The translations under genes and the position numbers were made by a program. From assembly GCF_030450055.1 (NCBI RefSeq), contig NZ_CP118480.1, forward strand, positions 957,415 through 1,021,414: a DNA stretch of 64,000 nucleotides, read 5' to 3'. Each line of letters begins with the position of its first letter. The stretch's first letter is position 1. The DNA is from Gallaecimonas kandeliae. GTDB taxonomy: Bacteria > Pseudomonadota > Gammaproteobacteria > Enterobacterales > Gallaecimonadaceae. The notes under the pieces were generated by a model. It had not been told where the DNA came from, did no database searches, and saw only the letters and a program-made list of their open reading frames with translations. This document shows, piece by piece, positions 17,784-29,149 of the stretch.

Positions 17784-18260
17784 TTAGCCCCTTTTCATGA
17801 CCCTGGCCTTTTCCCGTTGCCAGTCGCGGTCCTTGAGGTCGTCCCGCTTGTCGTGTTCCTTCTTGCCTCGGGCTATGCCGATGGCCAACTTGGCCCAGGC
17901 GCGGCTCCAATACATCTTGAGCGGCACCACCGTCTTGCCCTTCTGGTGCACCTGGCCGTAGAGCACGTCCAGCTCCCGCTGGTTGAGGAGCAGCTTGCGG
18001 GTACGGGTCGGGTCGGCCACCACGTGGGTGGAGGCGGTGTTCAGGGGCTGTATGGTGGCGCCGAACAGGTAGGCCTCGCTGTCCTTGAGGACGATATAGG
18101 CTTCGCTGATGTTGGCCTTGCCCGCCCTCAGGCTTTTGACTTCCCAGCCTTGCAGAGCCAGGCCGGCTTCGAAGGTTTCTTCGATGAAATAGTCGTGGCG
18201 GGCTTTTTTGTTCTGGGCGATATCGGTGTCACCGCCCTTGAGCGCTTTTTTCTTGGTCAT
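17784..18260 (-). CDS. smpB: SsrA-binding protein SmpB
   Basis: 158 residues, normal length. Typical elements are [41 protein letters not shown], and a basic tail ([22 protein letters not shown], here listed in part). SmpB carries tmRNA to stalled ribosomes. The start at MTKKKALKG is preferred over an upstream ATG because it matches the family start. It is divergent from ratA, a common gammaproteobacterial arrangement. The ssrA gene itself is not in this window. Confidence 0.95.
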   Translation of the reverse strand: MTKKKALKGGDTDIAQNKKARHDYFIEETFEAGLALQGWEVKSLRAGKANISEAYIVLKDSEAYLFGATIQPLNTASTHVVADPTRTRKLLLNQRELDVLYGQVHQKGKTVVPLKMYWSRAWAKLAIGIARGKKEHDKRDDLKDRDWQREKARVMKRG

Positions 18261-18365
18261 GGGCGCATTATACGGATAGAAGGGGATATTGCATGGCATT
18301 TTGCCTGGATGCCCAGGCCCTTAACAAGTGCTATGATGCGCGCCAAAGTGACAGTGGAAAACGCC

Positions 18366-18800
18366 ATGCCGCGTATCGAGCGACAAGCAGAAGTGCCTTT
18401 TGCACCCCAAGCCATGTTTGATCTGGTCAATGACGTGCCCAGCTACCCGGCCTTCCTGCCTGGCTGTGTGGCGGCCCGGGTCCTGAGCAAGGGCGAGGGC
18501 AGCATGACGGCGACCCTGGACGTGGCCAAAGGGCCTGTCCGCAAGTCCTTCACCACCCGCAACACCCTCTTCGCCCCGGACAAGATCCGCATGGAGCTGG
18601 TCAACGGCCCCTTCCGTTACCTGCACGGCCACTGGCATTTCCTGGAGACGGAGAGCGGCGGCTGCCAGGTCCAGCTGCACCTGGACTTTGAATTTTCCTC
18701 CACCCTGGTGGCCATCGCCTTCGGCGGTATCTTCCAGCAATTGACCCACGCCATGGTCAACGCCTTTTGCCAGCGTGCCCGGGAGGTTTACCGTGACTGA
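18366..18800 (+). CDS. ratA: RatA, START-domain toxin/ubiquinone-binding protein family
   Basis: 144 residues forming a polyketide-cyclase/START domain (MPRIERQAEVPFAPQAMFDLV, then VPSYPAFLPGC and FEFSSTLVAIAFGGIFQQL). In E. coli RatA (YfjG) has been reported to inhibit 70S assembly and is related to Coq10-type lipid binders. It is divergent from smpB, as in E. coli. The last 20 codons fall in the first copy of an 82-bp tandem repeat, and its stop overlaps a GTG as GTGACTGA. A GTG at 18348 is an alternative start. Confidence 0.9.
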   Translation: MPRIERQAEVPFAPQAMFDLVNDVPSYPAFLPGCVAARVLSKGEGSMTATLDVAKGPVRKSFTTRNTLFAPDKIRMELVNGPFRYLHGHWHFLETESGGCQVQLHLDFEFSSTLVAIAFGGIFQQLTHAMVNAFCQRAREVYRD

Positions 18801-18980
18801 ACGTTTGCTCAGCGTGCGGCAGTTGACCTATGCCTTGGTCAACGCCTTCAGCCAGCGTGCCCTGGAGGTCTATCGTGACTGAACGCCTGCTCAGCGTGCG
18901 GCAGTTGACCTATGCCTTGGTCAACGCCTTCAGCCAGCGTGCCCTGGAGGTCTATCGTGACTGAACGACTGCTCAGCGTG
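18741..18980 (+). repeat. 82-bp tandem triplication across the ratA-ratB junction
   Basis: Copies begin at 18741, 18823 and 18905, exactly 82 bp apart; the third lacks its last 6 bp. Each contains the ratA C-terminal codons, the GTGACTGA stop-start overlap and the first codons of ratB. Copies 2 and 3 are nearly identical (one change within the coding part plus the codon after GAACG) while copy 1, the functional ratA end, differs at several bases. Confidence 0.93.
18793..18964 (+). pseudogene. Two 29-codon ratB-start/ratA-end chimeric mini-ORFs
   Basis: Between ratA and ratB the repeat creates two small ORFs, 18793-18882 and 18875-18964. Each starts with GTG as ratB does (VTERLLSV), continues RQ, then reads the ratA tail ([19 protein letters not shown]) and stops in GTGACTGA, where the next ORF starts. 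Both stay open and keep the overlap, so ribosomes could pass from ratA to ratB by successive re-initiation. A function for the peptides is not suggested by the sequence. Confidence 0.6.
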
Positions 18981-19304
18981 GAAGTGGCCTACGCCCTGCC
19001 GGATCGCCAGGCCCTCATCGCCTTGAAAGTGGTGGAAGGCGCCACCGTCCGCGACGCCATAGAGCGCAGCGGCATGCTGGAACGTTTCAAGGACATCAGC
19101 CTGGACAGCAACGACGTCGGGATCTGGTCGCGCAGCTGCAAGCTGGCCGACAAGGTCAGGGAAGGGGACAGGGTGGAGATCTACAGGGCCCTGACCGCCG
19201 ATCCCAAGGATATCCGCCGGCGCCGGGCCGAGAAGGCCAAGGAGGAGGGCAGGGCCGATCAGACCACAGGGGGCAGGCCCAACCCCCTGCGGGCCAAAGA
19301 CTGA
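18957..19304 (+). CDS. ratB: RatB / RnfH-family ubiquitin-like protein
   Basis: 115 residues with GTG start ([18 protein letters not shown]), the RnfH/RatB beta-grasp domain ([40 protein letters not shown]) and a basic tail ending RAKD. The longer frame from 18912 is rejected because the GTG lies in the stop-start overlap of the repeat and matches the family start. It normally sits directly after ratA; here two duplicated junctions intervene. Confidence 0.88.
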   Translation: MTERLLSVEVAYALPDRQALIALKVVEGATVRDAIERSGMLERFKDISLDSNDVGIWSRSCKLADKVREGDRVEIYRALTADPKDIRRRRAEKAKEEGRADQTTGGRPNPLRAKD

Positions 19305-19305
19305 C

Positions 19306-19647
19306 TCAGTTGGCCTTTGCCTTGAGGGTGTCCGGTACCTTGAAGTCCGGCGCCTCTATGCCGGCCAGCTTGCCGGCCTTGTCGAAGTGCACCACTACCT
19401 GCTTTTCCACCACTTTGCCCCTGCCGGGCCGGTAGGAATACTTGTAGTACCAGGTGCCGTCCTTGAAGCTGTCCTTGAGCAGGGGAGTGCCCAGCACATA
19501 GCTGACCTGTTCGTGGCTCATGCCGGGCTGCAGCTTGTTAATCTGATCCTGCTCCAGGTAGTTACCCTGGGGCACGTCAATCTTGTAGACCAGGCCGCAA
19601 CCGCTCAAACCCAGGCCCAGGGTCAGGGCCAGCAACACATTCTTCAT
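19306..19647 (-). CDS. bamE: Outer membrane assembly lipoprotein BamE
   Basis: 113 residues: lipoprotein signal (LALTLGLGLSGC), then VYKIDVPQGNYLEQDQINKL, PGMSHEQVSYVLGTPLL and DGTWYYKYSYRPG, all diagnostic for BamE (SmpA). It is a lipoprotein of the BAM complex that inserts beta-barrels into the outer membrane. Start MKNVLLAL is chosen because it begins the signal peptide; ATG at 19659 is possible. It converges on ratB with 1 bp between stops. Confidence 0.93.
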   Translation of the reverse strand: MKNVLLALTLGLGLSGCGLVYKIDVPQGNYLEQDQINKLQPGMSHEQVSYVLGTPLLKDSFKDGTWYYKYSYRPGRGKVVEKQVVVHFDKAGKLAGIEAPDFKVPDTLKAKAN

Positions 19648-19715
19648 TCCGTTATCCATCTCTGTAATCTCAGGCGCATGATAGCCTTGCCCGGCAACAT
19701 GCAGCAACAGAGCCT

Positions 19716-21380
19716 TCAACCGGCCAAAAGTTCCCTGGCGTTGGCGCGGCTCGCTTCCGTTACCACGTCCCCGCCCAAGAGCCTGGCCAGCTCGTCCACC
19801 CTTTGTTCCAGGCTCAGCGGCTCCATCAAGGTCTCGGTGTTGTCTTTGCTGGTTTTCTTGCTGACCCGCAGCTGCTGGTGACCCTGGCCCGCTACCTGGG
19901 GCAGGTGGGTCACGCAGAACACCTGGCTGCCCTCGCCGAGGCTGCGCAGCAGCTTGCCCACCACGGCGGCGGTGGGGCCTGAGATGCCCACGTCCACCTC
20001 GTCGAAGATGAGGGTGGGGGTGTGGCTCCTGTCCGAGGTCAGTACCTGCAGCGCCAGGCCGATGCGCGACAGCTCGCCACCCGAGGCCACCTTGTGGATG
20101 GGGGCCTGGGGCTGGCCGGGGTTGGTGGACACCAGCATCTGCACCTTGTCGAGGCCGCCGGGGGCGGCCTGGGCGCTTTCATCGAAGGCTACGTCCAGGC
20201 TGAACTGGGCGTGGGGCAGGGCCAGTTCGCGAATGACCTTCTGCACTTCCCTGGCCAGGGCCTTGCCGTGGCGTTCGCGGCTCTGGCTGAGGCGCCTGGC
20301 CGAGGCCAGGTAAGCCTCCTTGGCCTTGGCCAATTCCGCTTCCAGGGCTAGCAGGCGATCGTCAGAATCGGTCAGGGCTTTTAATTCCTCGGCCAGGCCC
20401 TGGTGCAGGGCCGGCAGTTCCAGGGGGGCCACCTTGTGCTTGCGGGCCAGGTTGATGGCCTGGCTGAGGCGCTCTTCCAGGGCGGCGAAGCTTTCCGGAT
20501 CCACTTCCAGGCGTTGCTGGTAACGGGCCAGCTCAACGCTGGCGTCGCCGACCAGGGCGCTGGCGTCATGCAAGGTAGAGAGGATGGGCTCCAGGGCCGG
20601 ATCGTCCCCTTGCAGGCGACCCAGGCGGTCCAGTACCTGGCGCAGCATGTCACTCAGGTTCAGCTCGTCATTCTCGCTTAGCATGGCCAGGCAGTGGCCG
20701 GATTCGCTGATGAGGTTGGCGGCGTTGGCCTGGCGGTGGTGTTCGGCCTCGATGCGCTGGTATTCCCCCTCTTCCAGGGCGAACTGGTCCAGCTCCTGCA
20801 CCTGGTATTCCAGGAGCTGGCGCCTGGCCTCGCGCTGGGCTTCGCTGGCACTGAGTTCTTCCAGTTCCTGGCGCAGCGTCTTCTGCTGCCGCCATTGTTG
20901 GCGCAGCTCGTCCAACAGCGCCTTGTGGCCGGCGTACTGGTCCAGCAGGCCGAGCTGGTTGTCGGCTTTGAGCAGGGCATGGTGGGCGTGCTGGCCGTGG
21001 ACATTGACCAGCAGCTCCCCCAGGGCCTTGAGCTGGGACAGGGGCACCGGCTGGCCGTTGACGTAGCCGCGGGAGCGGCCTTCGCTGCTGATGGTGCGAC
21101 GCAGTATGCACTGGCCTTCGTCATCCAGTTCGTTGTCCTTGAGCCAGGCCTGGGCCCGGGGCAGGGCGCTGATGTCGAAGCGGGCGGCCACTTCGCACTT
21201 GTCGGCGCCGGGGCGGACCATGGCGGCGTCACCTCGGTCACCGAGGCACAGGCCCAGGGCGTCGATGGCGATGGACTTGCCGGCCCCGGTTTCGCCGGTG
21301 ATGGCGGTCAGGCCGCCGGCAAATTCCAGCTCAAGGAAACGGACTATCGCAAAGTTGCTGATGGTGACTTGGGCCAGCAT
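19716..21380 (-). CDS. recN: DNA repair protein RecN
   Basis: 554 residues, typical length. N-terminal Walker A (ITGETGAGKSIAIDALG), long central coiled coils, C-terminal signature and Walker B (SGGELSRIGLALQVL; PTLIFDEVDVGISGPTA). RecN is an SMC-like ATPase acting in double-strand-break repair. Two LexA-type boxes lie immediately upstream, as expected for an SOS gene. It is between bamE and nadK on the same strand, the same neighbourhood as in E. coli. Confidence 0.96.
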   Translation of the reverse strand: MLAQVTISNFAIVRFLELEFAGGLTAITGETGAGKSIAIDALGLCLGDRGDAAMVRPGADKCEVAARFDISALPRAQAWLKDNELDDEGQCILRRTISSEGRSRGYVNGQPVPLSQLKALGELLVNVHGQHAHHALLKADNQLGLLDQYAGHKALLDELRQQWRQQKTLRQELEELSASEAQREARRQLLEYQVQELDQFALEEGEYQRIEAEHHRQANAANLISESGHCLAMLSENDELNLSDMLRQVLDRLGRLQGDDPALEPILSTLHDASALVGDASVELARYQQRLEVDPESFAALEERLSQAINLARKHKVAPLELPALHQGLAEELKALTDSDDRLLALEAELAKAKEAYLASARRLSQSRERHGKALAREVQKVIRELALPHAQFSLDVAFDESAQAAPGGLDKVQMLVSTNPGQPQAPIHKVASGGELSRIGLALQVLTSDRSHTPTLIFDEVDVGISGPTAAVVGKLLRSLGEGSQVFCVTHLPQVAGQGHQQLRVSKKTSKDNTETLMEPLSLEQRVDELARLLGGDVVTEASRANARELLAG

Positions 21381-21393
21381 GCTGAACTCCTTA

Positions 21394-21431
21394 CTGTAAT
21401 TGCATCCAGTATAAGCTGGATTTCTATACAG
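21394..21431 (-). promoter_or_regulatory. Two LexA-type SOS boxes upstream of recN
   Basis: Two CTG-N10-CAG palindromes: CTGTAATTGCATCCAG at 21394-21409 and CTGGATTTCTATACAG at 21416-21431, centred 22 bp apart and within 51 bp of the recN start. This fits strong SOS control, like the multiple LexA sites of E. coli recN. Confidence 0.8.
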
Positions 21432-21440
21432 TAAAGAGGC

Positions 21441-22319
21441 TCAGTAGAGTTTTGTGCTCCAACCCAGCTTGGAGCGCAGCACCTGGTAGTAGTCGTAGCA
21501 GGGGGGATGGACCAGCCGCAGCGGGTAGGCGCTCTTCTGGATGCGCACCTCGTCCCCGGGCTTGAGGCTCAGGGCCACCTGGCTGTCGCAGGTGATCTGC
21601 AGATCCTCGGTGTTGGAAGTGACCTTGAGGGTGATGAGGCTGTTGCCTTCCACCACTATGGGCCTGCTGGACAGGGTATGGGGAAACATGGGCAGCAGCA
21701 CTATGGCATCCATCTTCGGATGCAGTATGGGGCCGCCGCCGGACAACGAATAGGCGGTGGATCCTGTGGGGGTGGAGACGATAAGGCCATCGGAGCGCTG
21801 GCTGTGCACGAACTGTTCGTCGATGCTGACCGAGAAGTCGATCATGTGGGCTATCTTGTCCGGGTGCAGCACCATTTCGTTGACGGCGGTGTTGGAGGCT
21901 ACCAGCCGCTTGTGGCGGTAGATCTGGGCTTCCAGCAGGAAGCGGAACTCGGTCTGGAACTGGCCGGCCAGCACCTTGCCCAGCGGCTCTTCGAAGCCGT
22001 CGGGGGAGAGATCGGTCAAGAAGCCGAGGTTGCCGCGGTTGACGCCGATGACGGCCACATCAAAACGGGCCAGCACCCGGGCCGCGCCCAGCATGGCGCC
22101 GTCGCCGCCGACGACGATGGCCAGCTCCGCTTCCTCGCCGAGGCTGGCCAGATCCCGCAAGCTGTCCTTGGGCAGCTCAAGGCCGTCGGCGGTGCGGTCT
22201 TCCACCAGCAGCCGGTAGCCTTTCTCGGCCAGCCAGCCGTGCAGCGCCATGATCGTCTGGTTGGCGCCGTCGTGGTTGGGCTTGCCAATAAGTGCAATGG
22301 TTTTAAATGGTTGCGTCAT
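21441..22319 (-). CDS. nadK: NAD kinase
   Basis: 292 residues, the same length as E. coli Nad[14 protein letters not shown] carries the catalytic GGDG motif; [11 protein letters not shown] and [16 protein letters not shown] are further conserved blocks. It phosphorylates NAD to NADP in the cytoplasm. Start [13 protein letters not shown] is chosen by family length; the longer open frame into the grpE promoter region is rejected. It is divergent from grpE. Confidence 0.95.
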   Translation of the reverse strand: MTQPFKTIALIGKPNHDGANQTIMALHGWLAEKGYRLLVEDRTADGLELPKDSLRDLASLGEEAELAIVVGGDGAMLGAARVLARFDVAVIGVNRGNLGFLTDLSPDGFEEPLGKVLAGQFQTEFRFLLEAQIYRHKRLVASNTAVNEMVLHPDKIAHMIDFSVSIDEQFVHSQRSDGLIVSTPTGSTAYSLSGGGPILHPKMDAIVLLPMFPHTLSSRPIVVEGNSLITLKVTSNTEDLQITCDSQVALSLKPGDEVRIQKSAYPLRLVHPPCYDYYQVLRSKLGWSTKLY

Positions 22320-22367
22320 CAGTTTGTCCAGATGGCCCTTGCCGCCAGTATAACCGAGGCCGGCTCT

Positions 22368-22393
22368 CTTGAAACGTGCTGATCTGCCCCCAT
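22368..22393 (+). promoter_or_regulatory. Sigma-32 heat-shock promoter of grpE
   Basis: CTTGAAA at 22368-22374, a 13-bp spacer and CCCCAT at 22388-22393 followed by AAT. This matches the sigma-32 consensus closely. Transcription would start near 22402, about 25 bp before the grpE ATG. Confidence 0.85.
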
Positions 22394-22426
22394 AATAAGC
22401 CGCACGTTGTATCGAGGAGACAGGCA

Positions 22427-22975
22427 ATGACCCAAGAGACGGACAAGCCGCTGGACCAGAACCAGCAACAAGAAGCCCAAACTGCCCAGGAAGAGCACCT
22501 GCCCGAGGTGGACCTGCAGAGCGAGGTCGAGCGCCTGGAAGCCGAGCTGGCCGAACAGCGCGAACTGGTGCTGCGTGCCAAGGCCGAGGCGGACAACATC
22601 CGCCGCCGCGCCGCCCTGGACGTGGAAAAGGCCCACAAGTTCGCCCTGGAGAAGTTTGCCGGCGACCTGCTGCCGGTGGCCGATTCCCTGGAGCGCGCCC
22701 TGGAACTGGGTGACGCCGCCAACGAAGCCCTCAAGCCCATGCTCGAAGGCATAGAGCTGACCCTCAAGTCTTTCCACTCCGCCACCAACAGGCATGGCCT
22801 GGAAGTGGTGGACCCGACCGGCCAGCCCTTCAACCCCGAGCTGCACCAGGCCATGGCCATGCAGCCCTCCGCCGAACACCCGGCCAATACGGTGCTGACA
22901 GTGGTGCAGAAGGGCTTCAGCCTCAACGGCCGCCTGCTGCGCCCCGCCATGGTGATCGTCAGCACCGCCGGTTGA
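22427..22975 (+). CDS. grpE: Nucleotide exchange factor GrpE
   Basis: 182 residues: acidic/Gln-rich N-terminus, long coiled coil ([37 protein letters not shown]) and C-terminal beta domain ([32 protein letters not shown]). GrpE releases ADP from DnaK. ATG at 22427 follows GAGGAGA. It is followed by a terminator and then dnaK with its own heat-shock promoter. Confidence 0.95.
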   Translation: MTQETDKPLDQNQQQEAQTAQEEHLPEVDLQSEVERLEAELAEQRELVLRAKAEADNIRRRAALDVEKAHKFALEKFAGDLLPVADSLERALELGDAANEALKPMLEGIELTLKSFHSATNRHGLEVVDPTGQPFNPELHQAMAMQPSAEHPANTVLTVVQKGFSLNGRLLRPAMVIVSTAG

Positions 22976-22988
22976 GGCCTTGTTTCGG

Positions 22989-23017
22989 AAAAACCCGGCA
23001 AAAGCCGGGTTTTTTTC
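22989..23017 (+). terminator. Terminator after grpE
   Basis: AAACCCGGC / GCCGGGTTT stem with AAAA loop and a run of seven or more T residues. Confidence 0.9.
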
Positions 23018-23026
23018 TTATTGACC

Positions 23027-23055
23027 CTTGAAAAGGTTTCGGGGCCTCCCCACAT
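23027..23055 (+). promoter_or_regulatory. Sigma-32 heat-shock promoter of dnaK
   Basis: CTTGAAA at 23027-23033, a 14-bp spacer and CCCCACAT at 23048-23055. It lies about 100 bp before the dnaK ATG and should start the dnaKJ transcript. Confidence 0.75.
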
Positions 23056-23153
23056 AAGCATCAAAGGCAATTCGTTGGTAGCGGGCTTGAAAAAACAGAC
23101 GAAGCCCCCACGTTACCAACCATCTCATTTCAAGCAGTTAAGTGGAGACTGAT

Positions 23154-25064
<1,911 letters not shown>

Positions 25065-25082
25065 GGCCCAGGCCTTTATGGT

Positions 25083-25102
25083 ACGGGCGCCTCGGCGCCC
25101 GT
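25083..25102 (+). other. Hairpin between dnaK and dnaJ
   Basis: ACGGGCGCC / GGCGCCCGT, a perfect 9-bp stem with a two-base loop and no T-run. It probably tunes dnaJ expression relative to dnaK through processing or partial termination. Confidence 0.55.
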
Positions 25103-25129
25103 CAGTCGTTTAACGCGGACCAGGATTTT

Positions 25130-26269
25130 ATGTCGAAGCGTGATTACTACGAGGTGCTGGGGGTAGACCGCGGCGCCGACGAGAAAGAGATCAAGCGGGC
25201 TTACAAGAAGCTCGCCATGAAATATCACCCGGACCGCAACCCCGGCGACAAGGAGTCGGAAGCCAAGTTCAAGGAGGTCAAGGAAGCCTACGAGGTCCTG
25301 ACCGACGGCGACAAGCGCGCAGCCTATGACCGCTACGGCCATGCCGGCGTCGACCCCAACATGGGGGCCGGCGGCTTCGGTGGCGGCAACGGTGCCGACT
25401 TCGCCGACATCTTCGGTGACGTCTTCGGTGACATCTTCGGCGGCGGCCGCCGTGGCGGCGGTGCCCGCCAGGCGCGCGGTGCCGATCTCCGTTACAACAT
25501 GGAGCTGAGCCTGGAAGAGGCGGTCAAAGGGGTCTCCAAGGAGATCAAGGTGCCCACCTTCGCCAGTTGCGAAAAGTGCGACGGCAGCGGCGCCAAACCC
25601 GGCACCAGTGCCAAGACCTGCCATACCTGCCAAGGCATGGGCCAGGTGCAGATGCGCCAGGGCTTTTTCGCCGTGCAGCAGACCTGTCCTACCTGTAGCG
25701 GCTCCGGCAAGGTGATCGCCGATCCTTGCGACGCCTGCCACGGCCAGGGCCGGGTACAGAAGACCAAGACCCTCTCCGTGAAGATCCCGGCCGGGGTCGA
25801 CACCGGCGATCGCATTCGTTTGAGTGGCGAAGGGGAAGCGGGGCAGTTCGGTGCCCCGGCGGGGGACCTCTACGTGCAGGTGCACGTCAAGGAACACCCC
25901 ATCTTCGTGCGCGACGGCAACAACCTCTACTGCGAGGTGCCGATCAGCTTCACCGTCGCCGCCCTCGGCGGCGAGATAGAAGTGCCGACCCTGGACGGCC
26001 GGGTCAAGCTCAAGGTGGCCGAAGGTACCCAGACGGGGCGCATGTTCCGTTTGAAGGGCAAGGGCGTCAAATCGGTGCGCTCCGGCATGCAGGGCGACCT
26101 GATGGTCAAGACGGTGGTGGAAACCCCGGTCAACCTGACGGCCGAGCAGCGCGAGCTCTTGGAGCAGTTCGAGAAGAGCCTGACCGGCGATTCCGCCAAG
26201 CGCCACAAGCCCAAGGCCGAAGGTTTCTTCGACGGGGTCAAGCGCTTCTTCGACGACCTGTCCAGCTGA
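25130..26269 (+). CDS. dnaJ: Co-chaperone DnaJ (Hsp40)
   Basis: 379 residues: J domain (1-70) with the HPD motif in [11 protein letters not shown], Gly/Phe-rich linker (75-115), four CxxCxGxG zinc motifs ([32 protein letters not shown]; about 145-205) and the C-terminal substrate domain. It stimulates the DnaK ATPase. It is co-transcribed with dnaK over a 65-bp gap containing a hairpin. Confidence 0.97.
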   Translation: MSKRDYYEVLGVDRGADEKEIKRAYKKLAMKYHPDRNPGDKESEAKFKEVKEAYEVLTDGDKRAAYDRYGHAGVDPNMGAGGFGGGNGADFADIFGDVFGDIFGGGRRGGGARQARGADLRYNMELSLEEAVKGVSKEIKVPTFASCEKCDGSGAKPGTSAKTCHTCQGMGQVQMRQGFFAVQQTCPTCSGSGKVIADPCDACHGQGRVQKTKTLSVKIPAGVDTGDRIRLSGEGEAGQFGAPAGDLYVQVHVKEHPIFVRDGNNLYCEVPISFTVAALGGEIEVPTLDGRVKLKVAEGTQTGRMFRLKGKGVKSVRSGMQGDLMVKTVVETPVNLTAEQRELLEQFEKSLTGDSAKRHKPKAEGFFDGVKRFFDDLSS

Positions 26270-26283
26270 GCCTGGGCTTTCCA

Positions 26284-26309
26284 AAAAGCGCCTTCAGGGC
26301 GCTTTTTTT
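26284..26309 (+). terminator. Terminator after dnaJ
   Basis: AAAGCGCC / GGGCGCTTT stem with seven T residues, 15 bp after the dnaJ stop. Confidence 0.9.
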
Positions 26310-26440
26310 ATGGGCGGGCGTTGGCAACTCCCGCTGTTGACCTTTCTATTTGTTAGGATGTTTTCACGGATTTATTGCGATTTTCTTTCCATTTAGAGAA
26401 ATCATAATGGGCCATCGACATCACAGTTGGAGCCAATACC

Positions 26441-26857
26441 ATGAAAACCGAGATCCTGAAAATCCAAGCCGATTCCGCCACCGGCGCCACCCTCAACCTG
26501 GCCGGCCGGGTACTGCTGAGCCTGCTCTTCGTGCTGGCCGGCATCGGCAAGATCGGCGCCTACGCCGCCACCGCCGGTTGGATGGCGTCCATGGGCGTGC
26601 CCGGCGCCCTGCTGCCGCTGGTGATACTGCTGGAAGTGGGTGGTTCCATCGCCCTGGTGCTGGGCTACCAGACCCGCCTGCTGGCCCTGCTGCTGGCCCT
26701 CTTCACCCTGGTCTCCGCCTTCATCTTCCACAGCAACCTTAGCGATCAGACCCAGTTCCTGATGTTCTACAAGAACGTCGCCATCGCCGGTGGTTTCCTG
26801 GCCATGATGCTGCTGGGCGGCGGCCGCTTCAGCCTGGACGCCAAGCTCAACCGCTAA
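26441..26857 (+). CDS. DoxX-family inner-membrane protein
   Basis: 138 residues with four hydrophobic helices (about 20-40, 55-75, 80-98, 105-128) and the DoxX pattern AGRVLLSLLFVLAGIGKIGAY with LEVGGSIALVLGYQTRLLALLLA. DoxX proteins are small quinone-associated membrane proteins with poorly defined roles in redox balance. It has its own 130-bp AT-rich upstream region and a terminator. Confidence 0.85.
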   Translation: MKTEILKIQADSATGATLNLAGRVLLSLLFVLAGIGKIGAYAATAGWMASMGVPGALLPLVILLEVGGSIALVLGYQTRLLALLLALFTLVSAFIFHSNLSDQTQFLMFYKNVAIAGGFLAMMLLGGGRFSLDAKLNR

Positions 26858-26871
26858 CCGGCATCTTGATG

Positions 26872-26900
26872 AAAAAAGCGCTCCCGGGAGCGCTTTTTTT
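26872..26900. terminator. Bidirectional terminator between doxX-like and GNAT genes
   Basis: AAAAAAGCGCTC / GAGCGCTTTTTTT palindrome with CCGG centre; A-run and T-run on both sides serve the two convergent genes. Confidence 0.9.
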
Positions 26901-26908
26901 ATGGGGTT

Positions 26909-27403
26909 TTACAGGGTCAGGGCCATGCAGATCTCGCAGTCGCCGTGGCCCGTGTCCCCCAGGGGGGCGGTCAGCCGTTTGAAGCCCAGCCTTTCATAGA
27001 GGACCAGGGCTTCTTTGAGGTTGTCCGTTGTTTCCAGGTAGCAGAGCTTGTAGCCGTCCTGGCGGGCCCTCGCCAAGGCTTTTTCCGCCAAGGCCCTGCC
27101 GGCCCCCAGGCCCCGGGCCTGGGGCAGGAAATACATCTTCTGCAGCTCGCAGATGCGCCCCGGCCCTGCCTCGGCCCCATTCAGGGGGGCCAGGCCGCCG
27201 CCGCCCACCAGTTCGCCGTCCACTTCCAGCACCCAGTAGTGGCCGCCGAGATCATGGTAATAGCTGAAGAGGTCGTCCAGGTGCGGATCGGACACCCCGT
27301 AGCCCTTGTCGGCGGTGAGGCCGTATTCGGCCGAGACGGCGCGGATCACGGATGCCAGGGCGGCGTTGTCTTCGGCCCGCAGGGCTCTTAACTGAAAGGT
27401 CAT
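26909..27403 (-). CDS. GNAT-family N-acetyltransferase
   Basis: 164 residues with the GNAT acetyl-CoA fold: YFLPQARGLGAGRALAEKAL contains the Q/RxxGxG/A pyrophosphate loop, followed by CYLETTDNLKEALVLYERLGF. The substrate is not evident from the sequence. Start at 27403 (MTFQLRALRAED) follows GAAGGAGA; a longer frame to 27538 is rejected. Confidence 0.85.
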   Translation of the reverse strand: MTFQLRALRAEDNAALASVIRAVSAEYGLTADKGYGVSDPHLDDLFSYYHDLGGHYWVLEVDGELVGGGGLAPLNGAEAGPGRICELQKMYFLPQARGLGAGRALAEKALARARQDGYKLCYLETTDNLKEALVLYERLGFKRLTAPLGDTGHGDCEICMALTL

Positions 27404-27488
27404 GCTGTCTCCTTCGAAAGGCAAAGCGGCTTGTTGCACCGGCCTGCCGCTCGGGAAACAATAAGGCAAAGCCTTGAAGGAGCAAAGG

Positions 27489-28271
27489 ATGAAGAAGACC
27501 CTTACCCTGGTGGCCGCCGCCTTGTTGGCCGCCTGCACTCAGAGCCCCACCGGCCGCAGCCAACTGCTGCTCAACAACGAAGGCCAGGTGGACCAGATGG
27601 GGATACAGTCCTTCGACGAACTCAAAAAGAAGGAAAAGATCGATACCGATCCCAAGACCAACCGCTACGTGCAGTGCGTGGCCGGGGCCATCACCCATGT
27701 GCTGCCAGGCGAGCAGCAGGGGAACTGGGAAGTGGTGGTGTTCGACTCCAAGGAAGTGAACGCCTTCGCCCTGCCGGGCAAGAAGATCGGCGTCTACACC
27801 GGCCTTCTGAAGGTGGCCGACAGCCCGGACCAGCTGGCGGCCGTGTTGGGCCACGAAGTGGGCCACGTGCTGGCCCACCATTCCAACGAGCGCCTGACCC
27901 AGAACCAGCTCACCACGGGCGCCCTGGTGCTGGCCGAGGTGGCTCTGGGGGTCAGCGACACCAAGAACCGCGACCTCTACATGGCCGCCATCGGCCTGGG
28001 GGCCACGGTCGGGGTGCTGCTGCCCTATTCGCGCAAGCAGGAGTCGGAGGCGGACGCCATAGGCCTCAAGCTGATGGCCCAGGCCGGTTTCGACCCCAGC
28101 CAGGCGGTCACCCTCTGGCACAACATGGAAAAGAGCAACTCGGGCGCCCCGCCGGAGCTGCTCTCTACCCACCCCAGCGCCGGCACCCGTATCCAGCGCC
28201 TGGAAAAAGCGTTGCCCAGCGTGCTGCCCCTCTACCGCGCCGCCCCCAGCCACCCCAGCTGCAAGCTATGA
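27489..28271 (+). CDS. M48-family metalloprotease lipoprotein (LoiP/YcaL-like)
   Basis: 260 residues: lipoprotein signal (VAAALLAAC) and an M48 zinc protease domain with HEVGH (LGHEVGHVLAHHSNE, about residue 125) and the downstream Glu-containing QESEADAIGLKLMAQAGFD. Such proteases act in outer-membrane and periplasmic quality control. AAGGAG precedes the ATG at 27489. It converges on the hydrolase gene with a terminator between. Confidence 0.88.
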   Translation: MKKTLTLVAAALLAACTQSPTGRSQLLLNNEGQVDQMGIQSFDELKKKEKIDTDPKTNRYVQCVAGAITHVLPGEQQGNWEVVVFDSKEVNAFALPGKKIGVYTGLLKVADSPDQLAAVLGHEVGHVLAHHSNERLTQNQLTTGALVLAEVALGVSDTKNRDLYMAAIGLGATVGVLLPYSRKQESEADAIGLKLMAQAGFDPSQAVTLWHNMEKSNSGAPPELLSTHPSAGTRIQRLEKALPSVLPLYRAAPSHPSCKL

Positions 28272-28296
28272 AAAAGGCGCCGGAAGGCGCCTTTCT
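28271..28296. terminator. Terminator between M48 protease and hydrolase genes
   Basis: AAAGGCGCC / GGCGCCTTT stem with GGAA loop, starting at the protease stop and shared with the convergent gene; the T-run is short (three) on the plus strand and five A residues give a better T-run on the minus strand. Confidence 0.75.
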
Positions 28297-28308
28297 TATC
28301 GGTGGCCA

Positions 28309-29088
<780 letters not shown>

Positions 29089-29149
29089 GTCGTTGTCCTT
29101 GAATGTGGGTTCAGGTCATCAGTCTAGCCGGGCCTGGCCCGGCTCCAGC

